This document shows positions 33,349 through 40,856 of a stretch of 64,000 bases of DNA, one piece after another. Location of the stretch: positions 19,770-83,769 of the forward strand of contig JAKLKB010000014.1 of assembly GCA_023150835.1 (NCBI GenBank). The letters run 5' to 3'. The stretch is from Myxococcota bacterium (GTDB lineage: Bacteria > Myxococcota_C > UBA6777). Position numbers and translations under genes: made by a program. The stretch's first letter is position 1, and each line of letters begins with the position of its first letter. Below the pieces are notes generated by a model that saw only the letters and a list, made by a program, of their open reading frames with translations, had not been told where the DNA came from and made no database searches.

Positions 33349-36174
33349 ATGCGCATCCTGCACAAATATACGCTTACAGCATTCGTTCTCGGAAGTTGGC
33401 TATGGCAGGCCGCTTGTGTTGAACAAACGGGCCGAAGTTGCCGCTATAACACAGATTGTATTGATAGCGCGCCGAAGATTTACTGCGATCCACAGCGCGG
33501 GATCTGTGTTGGGCAAGTGACCGAATGCACACCCGGCGCTGTCGAGTCCTGTTATGACGGCCCGCCCGAAACAGCCAAGTATGCGCCTTGTCGTGCAGGA
33601 CAACGCTTTTGTTTGCAAAATGGCCGCTGGTCGGCCTGTCGTGATGCCGTGTATCCAAGCCGTGAGATCTGTGATCGCCAAGACAACGACTGCAACGGCA
33701 AGATCGATGATGTGGAAGGTGTACCCACAGATCCCAACCAACCCCATCCTTGTCAATGTTACGCCCCCGGCTCTCGGCGCGGCTGTTACAGCGGCCCGAA
33801 GACGACTTACGAAGCCTCCGAAGGTCGCACCCGTGGCAGTTGTCAAATCGGCGTTCAATTTTGCGAAGCAGACGGGCAAGGCAAGAACTGGTGGGGCCGA
33901 TGCTACGACCAATTGCTGCCAAGCGCCGAGATCTGCGATGGCCAAGACAACGATTGCAACGGCAAGATCGACGATCACCGTTCTTGTACTTGCACCGCAG
34001 GCGAAACGCGGCCTTGTTATCCCGGGGATCCGCGATTTGCGGATGTGGGCAACTGCAAGCGAGGTGTCCAAAGCTGCGGAACAGATGGGCAATGGGAAAC
34101 CACGTGCAAAGGTGCGATCTTGCCGAAGTTATGGGACGAATGTGGCGGGGGCGATCAAGATTGCGATGGCAAGGTCGACGAAGAATGCAACTGCCAAGGT
34201 GTCTTGTGTACCCCCAACACCTGCATCAACACCGAGACTTGGAACGACCAACACTGCGGCGCTTGCAACAACCCTTGCACAAGCGCCCAACGCTGCGAGC
34301 GCGATCCGCTGTGCAAAAGCGATGATCCCTTTTGTGCTTTCCAATGCGTCTGCAAGTCTGACGCGATCCTGTGCAACGGAGCGTGCGTTGACACCAAACA
34401 AAACCCCCAGCACTGCGGCGCTTGCAACAACTCTTGTGCTGTTGGCTCGGTCTGTGAGCAAGGCAAATGCACCCAAACAACGCCCTCCTGTCCCGCTGGA
34501 ACCACCCGTTGCATCGAAGATTGCGTCAATCTCCAAGAAAGCAACCAACACTGTGGCGCTTGCAACAACCCATGCCCCACAAAACAACGTTGCGAAAAAG
34601 GCCGATGCACCGATTCAACGGGCACCTGCTCCTCGGGGCAAGAGCTTTGCGGCGGAGCTTGCGTCAACCTCCAAGAAAACAACCTACATTGCGGCGTTTG
34701 TGGGAAGGCTTGCTCTGCTGGGCAAGACTGCGTTTCAAGCCGCTGCTTGTGGATCTGCGAACAAGGCCAGACTTACTGCCCGAGCGGATGTGTTGCGCTT
34801 TACCAAGACAACAATCACTGCGGCGGATGCGGGTTGGCGTGCAGCGTGAACCAAGATTGCGTTCAAGCCCGTTGTACCGAGCGTTGGAGCCTTGGTATCG
34901 GCGGAAGCGGGATCGAACATCTCCATGCGATGGTTGCAGACGACGCAGGAAACTTGTTGCTGGTGGGCCGTTTTACAGGAAACCTCGCGGCATACAATCT
35001 CCAAACCACAGGCGGTAGTGATGCTTTCGTGATCAAGATCACTCCCGATCAAAAGGTCGTATGGGCCAAAAAGCTCGGGGGTCTAGGAGAGGACACCGCC
35101 AAAAGCATCGCTCTCGATCGCCAAGGCAACCTCTACATCGCAGGATCTTTTGAGCAAACCCTCGAAGTGAACGGAAAGACCGTCGTCTCAAACGGAGCCA
35201 AAGACGCTTTTTGGCTGAAAATGGATCCCACCAACGGAGAGGTGTTGTGGATCTACCGAGGCGGCGGAAAAGAAGACGATGAAGCCGATAGCATCGCAGT
35301 TTCCAGCAACGGTGACATCTATTTGACTGGCACTTTCCAAGGCGAAGCCACTTTTTACGACAACACGATCGGCCCCCTTCAAGCCGACAAGTTCAAAGAT
35401 ATCTTTTTGATCAAGGCCAACTCCCAAGGCCTCCCCTTGTGGCTGCGCAAAGTCAGTGGACCCGCCAGCAACGAAAACCCCCGCGTGATCATCAGCACCA
35501 ACCAAGATCCCGTTTTGTTCGGTGGTTTCCGTGCAACGGCGCAGATCCACGGGATCACCCTGCAAGCCGACAAAGTCGATATCTTTGTGGCGCGTTTCGA
35601 TCCCCAAGGCAAAGTCTTGTGGGCCAAAAAAGCAGGCGGCATCGAGGACGATTACGCCACCGCCGCGCTGGCCTTACCCGACCACAGCATCGTCCTTGCG
35701 GGCCACTTCAAACAGACCGCTCAATTTGGCGCGCATCGCCTCGCTGCGATGGGCAACAACGCCGATATCTTTTTGGCACGCCTCCAGCCCGACGGAAACT
35801 TCGCATGGGCCGAGCGTTTTGGAGGCGACGGGCGCGAAGAAGTCGGGGCCATCGCCCCCCATCCCAAAGGGATATCGGTGGTCGGCTATTACAACGGTAA
35901 TTCGGGTTTTGGCAGTTTCCGCTTCCCCCTCAACCAAGGCGTCAACGACAACAACGCGTTTGTCGCGACCTTTTCCCTCTCCACGCAATCCAAACCGACC
36001 GTCCTCTGGGCTGTTGGGACAGGCGGTGTCGATCTCGAACAACCCACCGCTCTCGCTCGCTACAACGCCTCTTTGTACGTTGGCGGCGTCTTTGAAAAAC
36101 AAGCCTCCCTGCTCGGTCAGACACTTTTGAGCCAAGGCGATCGCGATATCTTCGTGTGGCGGCTCTCCGAATAA
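33349..36174 (+). CDS. Large Cys-rich surface lipoprotein with MopE-type motifs and beta-propeller repeats
   Basis: A 941-aa protein. The signal peptide ends in W-Q-A-A-C, a lipobox. Residues 30-290 hold three blocks ending D-N-D-C-N-G-K-I-D-D or D-Q-D-C-D-G-K-V-D-E, the putative metal-binding MopE-like motif. Residues 290-510 hold five modules of about 40 aa with H-C-G-A-C-N-N-x-C, similar to Stig1-type Cys-rich repeats. From 515 to the end, six or more repeats of about 55 aa with D-A-F-V-I-K and G-N-L-Y-I-A-G-S-F form an SBBP-like beta-propeller. Such architectures are frequent in myxobacteria and decorate the cell surface; the ligand is unknown. AGGG precedes the ATG; the eight codons before it lack support. 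Confidence 0.8.
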   Translation: MRILHKYTLTAFVLGSWLWQAACVEQTGRSCRYNTDCIDSAPKIYCDPQRGICVGQVTECTPGAVESCYDGPPETAKYAPCRAGQRFCLQNGRWSACRDAVYPSREICDRQDNDCNGKIDDVEGVPTDPNQPHPCQCYAPGSRRGCYSGPKTTYEASEGRTRGSCQIGVQFCEADGQGKNWWGRCYDQLLPSAEICDGQDNDCNGKIDDHRSCTCTAGETRPCYPGDPRFADVGNCKRGVQSCGTDGQWETTCKGAILPKLWDECGGGDQDCDGKVDEECNCQGVLCTPNTCINTETWNDQHCGACNNPCTSAQRCERDPLCKSDDPFCAFQCVCKSDAILCNGACVDTKQNPQHCGACNNSCAVGSVCEQGKCTQTTPSCPAGTTRCIEDCVNLQESNQHCGACNNPCPTKQRCEKGRCTDSTGTCSSGQELCGGACVNLQENNLHCGVCGKACSAGQDCVSSRCLWICEQGQTYCPSGCVALYQDNNHCGGCGLACSVNQDCVQARCTERWSLGIGGSGIEHLHAMVADDAGNLLLVGRFTGNLAAYNLQTTGGSDAFVIKITPDQKVVWAKKLGGLGEDTAKSIALDRQGNLYIAGSFEQTLEVNGKTVVSNGAKDAFWLKMDPTNGEVLWIYRGGGKEDDEADSIAVSSNGDIYLTGTFQGEATFYDNTIGPLQADKFKDIFLIKANSQGLPLWLRKVSGPASNENPRVIISTNQDPVLFGGFRATAQIHGITLQADKVDIFVARFDPQGKVLWAKKAGGIEDDYATAALALPDHSIVLAGHFKQTAQFGAHRLAAMGNNADIFLARLQPDGNFAWAERFGGDGREEVGAIAPHPKGISVVGYYNGNSGFGSFRFPLNQGVNDNNAFVATFSLSTQSKPTVLWAVGTGGVDLEQPTALARYNASLYVGGVFEKQASLLGQTLLSQGDRDIFVWRLSE

Positions 36175-36185
36175 GATAGAACTTA

Positions 36186-36567
36186 GACGAAATCCGAGTG
36201 ATGTACACAACGAAGAAGAGTGCGGATTTCGCCCTATTCTTGGGCAGCCACAGGGGGCTGCCCCTACATTCTTACGATCACACACCCTGCGGATTCCGCC
36301 CTATTCTTGGGCAGCCACAGGGGGCTGCCCCACCATTCTTACGATCACACACTCTGCGGATTTCGCCCTATTCTTGGGCAGCCACAGGGGGCTACCCCAC
36401 CATTTTTACGATCACACACTCTGCGGATTTCGCCCTATTCTTGGGCAGCCACAGGGGGCTGCCCCTACATTTTACGATCACACACCCTGCGGATTTCGCC
36501 CTATTCTTGGGCAGCCACAGGGGGCTGCCCCTACATTTTTACGATCACACACCCTGCGGATTTCGTA
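36186..36567. repeat. Tandem 67-bp array derived from the MITE-like element (copy E)
   Basis: Five units begin at 36221, 36288, 36355, 36422 and 36488, with a partial sixth from 36555. Each contains GCGGATTTCGCCCTATTCTT, the GGGCAGCC / GGCTGCCC hairpin and TACGATCACACACCC. Read on the minus strand this is the left two thirds of the dispersed element. The outer boundaries are GACGAAATCCGAGTGATG and GCGGATTTCGTA, the element's ends. The units differ by only a few bases, so the amplification is recent. Confidence 0.85.
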
Positions 36568-36582
36568 TCACGCATTTGGACA

Positions 36583-36640
36583 CGTTTTGTGGGGTGTCAC
36601 CCCACGCCCTACAAGGGAGATCGGCTCCCTTGACCCTGTG
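36583..36640. repeat. Second dispersed repeat family, copy 2
   Basis: GTGGGGTGTCACCCCAC hairpin, then GCCCTACAAGGGAG and GGCTCCCTTGACCC. It directly follows the 67-bp array and precedes the helicase stop codon. Confidence 0.6.
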
Positions 36641-36659
36641 TTTGGCTCGGCTGTTTACT

Positions 36660-38696
36660 TCAGTCATCCAAAGCCCAGACATCGATCAAGGGGCAGTCTT
36701 CAGCGGCCTTGAGCCACTCTTCGATATAGCGGCCCGCCTCGGATTGACGGCTTGGATCGAGCAAGATATCCCACAAAAAGCGAGAGGGTCGAGAAGCGGT
36801 CCAACGCCCACGGGACGGGCTTTCTTGGCGAAACAGCAGGAAAAGTTGTTCACGGGCGCGGGTGCAGGCGACGTAAAAAAGCCGCCGTTCCTCTTCGTCG
36901 CTGCCTTCTTCGATCGCACGAAAGAAAGGGAAGGAGCCTTCGACAAGATTCAACACAAAGACGATATCCCATTCGAGTCCTTTGGCCTGATGGATGGTGC
37001 TGAGGATGATCGGGGATTGTTCTTCGGAGGGTTCTTGGGTGGAGGGATCGACCTCTCCAAACAACACCAGCTCGTCCAAAAAAGATTGAAGATTTGGGTA
37101 GTTGTAGGCGTATGTCGCAAGTTGGACGATATCTTCGCCACGCCGCTGGGCGTTGTCGAAGGTATTTTGGAGGTAATCTTCGTATTCTTGCTCATAAAAC
37201 AAACGGATGATCTCGTTTGGCTTTTGTTCGCGCTGGATCTCGCGTGATTCTTCGATCAAGCGAAGCAGCCAATGGACAGCATCACGAGCCGCTTTGGGGA
37301 GTTTTTTGGTCCAGTTTTCTTCGGCAAGAGCGGCCAGATCGAAGCCGCGCTCTTCGAGTCTTTGGCTGATCTTTTTGACGGAGGCAGCCCCGACCCCTTT
37401 GAAGATCGGGAGCAAACGCTGCCAAGAAAGCAGATCTTGGGCATTGTTCAAGATCCGCAAAAAAGCGATCACGTCCTTGATGTGGGCTTGTTCAAAGAAG
37501 CGGACGCCCGAACGTAAAGAAAAAGGCAGGCCCGCTTTTTGGAGCGCGATCTGGGTTTCGAGCGAGTGGCTGTGGATGCGATAAAGGATCGCGATCCGAT
37601 CCAAAGGAACGCCCGAAGCGTGGAGTTCTTGGATGTGTTGGGCAAGAAAAGCAGCTTCTTGACGGGCATCCCGACAAGATACCACAACAGGCACATCTCC
37701 CGTGTTTCGGACGGCTTGGAGTTGTTTTTTGAATTGGTAAGTGTTGTGAGCGATCACATGGTTGCTTAGATCGAGGATCTCGGGGACGCTGCGATAGTTT
37801 TGTTGGAGATAACAGACCTTGGCATCGGGATATTGGTTAGGGAAGTCGAGGATATGGCGGGCTTCGGCACCTCGAAAGCTATAGATGCTTTGGGCATCAT
37901 CACCGACGACCGTCAGGTTGCGATGAACAGAGGCCATCCGCTCGATGATACGGGCTTGGATCGGATTGGTGTCTTGGAACTCATCGACCAAGATATGCAA
38001 GAATTGTTGTGCGTATTCTTGGCGGATATCGCTGTGTTGATCGAGCAGTTGCAGCCAAAACAGCAAGAGATCATCAAAATCCATCGCATTGAGGGCGAGT
38101 TTGCGCTCTTGGTAATGGGAAAAGACTTCGCGCAGTTCGCCTGTGATCGGTTCAAAGCGCGGCTGGTGACGTTCGATGATCGCATCGAGCGCCTTTTCAG
38201 TGGAGATGCAAAGGCCAAAGAGTTCGCAAAGTGCGCGCCCTGTGGGAAAACGCCCGCCTTCTTGGGAGAAAGAACACTCTTCGATCACTTGGTCGAGCAG
38301 ATGAGTGCTGTCCTCACGATCGAGGATGGTAAAATTGCAGCCAAAGCCCAAGCGTCCCGCATGGCGGCGCAATATCTTGTTCGCGATATGATGGAATGTC
38401 CCCGCCCACATCGAATCCACCGAGCGATCCAACACGGTTTGAACGCGAGTGACCATCTCACGGGCGGCTTTGTTGGTGAACGTACACAAGAGGATGCGCT
38501 CGACAGGGACGCCCTCGTGGACAAGACGAGCGACGCGATACGTCAAGGCGCGGGTCTTTCCGCTGCCCGCTCCTGCGATCACCAACAAAGGACCGCCCTC
38601 TGCAAAGGCGACAGCTTGTTGTTCTTCGCTCAGTTCGCGGCGCATCTGCTCACGGATCTTTTCGACAGTTGGTGTTCGCAGTTGGTATCGTTTCAA
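36660..38696 (-). CDS. UvrD/PcrA-like superfamily 1 DNA helicase
   Basis: A 678-aa helicase with all SF1A motifs: A-G-A-G-S-G-K-T (41-48), T-F-T-N-K-A-A-R-E-M, V-D-E-F-Q-D-T-N, G-D-D-A-Q-S-I-Y-S-F-R-G-A, Q-N-Y-R-S, T-I-H-Q-A-K-G-L-E-W-D and V-A-C-T-R-A-R. It unwinds DNA 3' to 5' in repair or replication restart. The TTG at 38696 follows GAGGAG; the GTG 11 codons up lacks one. The C-terminus is shorter than in UvrD and lacks the usual RNAP-binding tail. A divergent mtnB gene lies 148 bp away. Confidence 0.9.
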   Translation of the reverse strand: MKRYQLRTPTVEKIREQMRRELSEEQQAVAFAEGGPLLVIAGAGSGKTRALTYRVARLVHEGVPVERILLCTFTNKAAREMVTRVQTVLDRSVDSMWAGTFHHIANKILRRHAGRLGFGCNFTILDREDSTHLLDQVIEECSFSQEGGRFPTGRALCELFGLCISTEKALDAIIERHQPRFEPITGELREVFSHYQERKLALNAMDFDDLLLFWLQLLDQHSDIRQEYAQQFLHILVDEFQDTNPIQARIIERMASVHRNLTVVGDDAQSIYSFRGAEARHILDFPNQYPDAKVCYLQQNYRSVPEILDLSNHVIAHNTYQFKKQLQAVRNTGDVPVVVSCRDARQEAAFLAQHIQELHASGVPLDRIAILYRIHSHSLETQIALQKAGLPFSLRSGVRFFEQAHIKDVIAFLRILNNAQDLLSWQRLLPIFKGVGAASVKKISQRLEERGFDLAALAEENWTKKLPKAARDAVHWLLRLIEESREIQREQKPNEIIRLFYEQEYEDYLQNTFDNAQRRGEDIVQLATYAYNYPNLQSFLDELVLFGEVDPSTQEPSEEQSPIILSTIHQAKGLEWDIVFVLNLVEGSFPFFRAIEEGSDEEERRLFYVACTRAREQLFLLFRQESPSRGRWTASRPSRFLWDILLDPSRQSEAGRYIEEWLKAAEDCPLIDVWALDD

Positions 38697-38731
38697 GCTC
38701 GCTCCTCCAAAAGCCCAATTCCTCGGCACTC

Positions 38732-38761
38732 TTGACAGGTTGTGGTGGATTGTTCTATCGG
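38732..38761 (+). promoter_or_regulatory. Possible sigma-70 promoter of mtnB-dprA
   Basis: TTGACA at 38732-38737 is followed by 18 bases and TATCGG. The -35 is a perfect match, the -10 is weak. It lies in the divergent gap between the helicase and mtnB genes. Confidence 0.35.
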
Positions 38762-38844
38762 TCTTTTTTGTTGTACTGCAAAGCGCAGCATCATGTCACG
38801 ACTTGGCGAGACAAACAACGCCACAAGCCTCCGAGGAGACCAAG

Positions 38845-39534
38845 GTGTCAGAAAAAAGTGTATGGAAACCAGCCTTTGTGACGCGCCAGCGCGAGGATCT
38901 CACCGACGCCGAAGCCCGCGCCTTGATCTGCGAGTTGTGCCACCATTTTTACCATCAAGGCTGGGCCAGCGGCACAGGAGGAGGCGTTTCTGTGCGCAAC
39001 GGAGAGCGTATCTTTATGGCTCCAAGCGGCGTACAAAAAGAGCGGATGTTGCCAGAAGATATCTTTGTGCTGAACCGCGAAGGTGAAGTGATCGAGCCAC
39101 CGCAAACCCCCGGGCTGAAAGTCTCGGCGTGTCGGCCACTTTTCTTGCATGCTTACACACTGCGAAACGCAGGAGCGGTGATCCATAGTCACGGGATCTA
39201 CGCGATGTTGGCGACGTTGCTCTACGAAAAGAACTTTGTGATCACAAACCAAGAGATGCTCAAAGGGATCGAAGGCGTGGGAGCCTTTGATCACCACGAA
39301 GTGCCGATCATTGCGAACACAGCATACGAAGAAGAGTTAACGAATAGCCTTGAAGAAGCCATCCGCGCTTATCCCAAAGCCCAAGCCGTCCTTGTGAAGG
39401 GACATGGCGTGTATATATGGGGGCGGGACTGGATGCACGCCAAAGCCCAAGCGGAGTGTTACCATTATCTGTTCGAGGTCGCTGTAAAGCTCCATCAGAT
39501 GGGGCTTTCGCCTGCGCACGGTGGTTTGGCGTGA
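38845..39534 (+). CDS. mtnB: Methylthioribulose-1-phosphate dehydratase
   Basis: The 229-aa class II aldolase-fold enzyme has the MtnB/APIP series L-C-H-H-F-Y-H-Q-G-W-A-S-G-T-G-G-G-V-S, A-P-S-G-V-Q-K-E-R-M, V-I-H-S-H-G (zinc His pair) and L-V-K-G-H-G-V-Y-I-W-G. It dehydrates methylthioribulose-1-phosphate in the methionine salvage pathway. The GTG at 38845 is six bases after GAGGAG; the long upstream frame runs antisense to the helicase. No other mtn genes are near. The stop overlaps the dprA start (GTGA), so the two are translated together. Confidence 0.88.
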   Translation: MSEKSVWKPAFVTRQREDLTDAEARALICELCHHFYHQGWASGTGGGVSVRNGERIFMAPSGVQKERMLPEDIFVLNREGEVIEPPQTPGLKVSACRPLFLHAYTLRNAGAVIHSHGIYAMLATLLYEKNFVITNQEMLKGIEGVGAFDHHEVPIIANTAYEEELTNSLEEAIRAYPKAQAVLVKGHGVYIWGRDWMHAKAQAECYHYLFEVAVKLHQMGLSPAHGGLA

Positions 39535-40694
39535 CGGGTCGTTGGCATCCCTTTGACGAAGAAGAAGCGCGCCTTGCGTTGGCCCTGATCGAAGGGATCG
39601 GTGGAAAGCTGGCGCAGCGGATGTTGCAGCGCTTTGGCAGCGCGTGTGCGATCTTTTCTGCTTCAGAAGAAGAACTGCGAGATGTCGAAGGGATCGGCGG
39701 AAAACTGGCGCAGCGGATGTTGGCGGGCCCCCCCACAAGCGCGCTCCAACAGATGCTTCGGCGGATACAGCAGTCATCGATCTGGCAAGTGGCGATCTGT
39801 GATCCCGATTATCCCGCCGCTCTGTTGCAGCTCACCTCGCCGCCCTTTTTGTTGTATGGGCGTGGTGATCGTCCACAACTGCGATCGATGCGAGGAGTCG
39901 GAGTGGTCGGGACACGCGAAGCCAACGCACAGGGCGCACGCTTGACGCAAGAGTGCGTCGAAGCGCTGTGCCGTCATGGTTACACCGTGATATCGGGTGG
40001 AGCGCGAGGGATCGATGCTTGTGCGCATCGAGAAGCCCTTCGTTTGGGCGGAAAGACATGGGCGCTGTTGGGTTGTGGGGTCGATGTGGCGTATCCGCCC
40101 GAACATGATACACTGTTTTCGCAGATCGCCGCGCAAGGCGGTGTGGTGCTTTCCGAATTTCCCCCGGGAGAACGCCCCGAAAAAGGGTATTTTCCACGCA
40201 GAAACCGCCTGATCGCGGCCCTGAGCGAAGCGGTGGTGGTGGTGCAATGCAGCGTGAAAAGCGGAGCGCTCAACACAGCGGAGGTTGCGAAAGAACTGCA
40301 ACGACCTGTCGCGACGTATCCGGGTCGCCCGCTTGAGCCGTTGGCAGGGGGGCCGCATCAGCTTTTGCGCGAAGGGGCTTGGTTGATCGAAAGCGGCGAA
40401 GAACTTTGCCAGCGCCTCGCCGCACAAGGAGCGAGCGAAGTCCCGATCCAGCTTGCTTTGTGGGAGTCCCCCACCGAAACACCTTCAGCACGCACCTCCA
40501 CTCGCCCCACACCACCGCCGCTTGGAAGCCCGCTGCGCTCGCTATGGGAACAGATCCCCCAAGAACCCCGCCACATCGACGAGATCGCACAATCAGTTGG
40601 TGAAAGCATCCAAAGCGTAAGCGCAAAGTTGGTGGAACTTGAGTTGTTGGGGCATGTGGTCGCTTATGCTGGGATGCGCTACGGAAAAACCTAG
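39531..40694 (+). CDS. dprA: DNA processing protein DprA
   Basis: The 387-aa protein loads RecA on incoming single-stranded DNA in transformation. The N-terminal helix-hairpin-helix pair contains I-E-G-I-G-G-K-L-A-Q-R-M-L twice; the Rossmann core shows V-G-V-V-G-T-R-E-A, V-I-S-G-G-A-R-G-I-D-A-C-A-H, G-C-G-V-D-V-A-Y-P and F-P-R-R-N-R-L-I-A-A-L-S; a winged-helix domain closes the protein (H-I-D-E-I-A-Q-S-V-G). The GTG overlaps the mtnB stop by four bases. The two HhH halves are 34/36 identical in DNA, far more than other DprA proteins show between these halves. Confidence 0.9.
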   Translation: MTGRWHPFDEEEARLALALIEGIGGKLAQRMLQRFGSACAIFSASEEELRDVEGIGGKLAQRMLAGPPTSALQQMLRRIQQSSIWQVAICDPDYPAALLQLTSPPFLLYGRGDRPQLRSMRGVGVVGTREANAQGARLTQECVEALCRHGYTVISGGARGIDACAHREALRLGGKTWALLGCGVDVAYPPEHDTLFSQIAAQGGVVLSEFPPGERPEKGYFPRRNRLIAALSEAVVVVQCSVKSGALNTAEVAKELQRPVATYPGRPLEPLAGGPHQLLREGAWLIESGEELCQRLAAQGASEVPIQLALWESPTETPSARTSTRPTPPPLGSPLRSLWEQIPQEPRHIDEIAQSVGESIQSVSAKLVELELLGHVVAYAGMRYGKT

Positions 40695-40856
40695 CAGGGA
40701 TCGATGAGACAAGCCTCCACAGGAGAAGTCGATTGACAGACCTGCATGAAACAAGCTATCTCTGCCCGTGCGCTTTTTTGGGTGGCGGAATGCCGCCTCG
40801 TCATCTCGCAAAGTCCGTATTATCCGTTCTTTCCGTTTTTCAAGAGAGAGTAGAGG

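Noticed and set aside
32772..33422. 216-codon frame in the spacer before the surface lipoprotein
   Set aside because: It overlaps the lipoprotein start in another frame, has no domain and no convincing start site.
36221..36555. The 67-bp array as a CRISPR
   Set aside because: There are no unique spacers: the whole unit repeats, and no cas gene is near.
36198..37247. Plus-strand frame of 349 codons through the 67-bp array
   Set aside because: The repeats translate as C-G-F-R-P-I-L-G-Q-P-Q-G-A units and then run antisense to the helicase gene.
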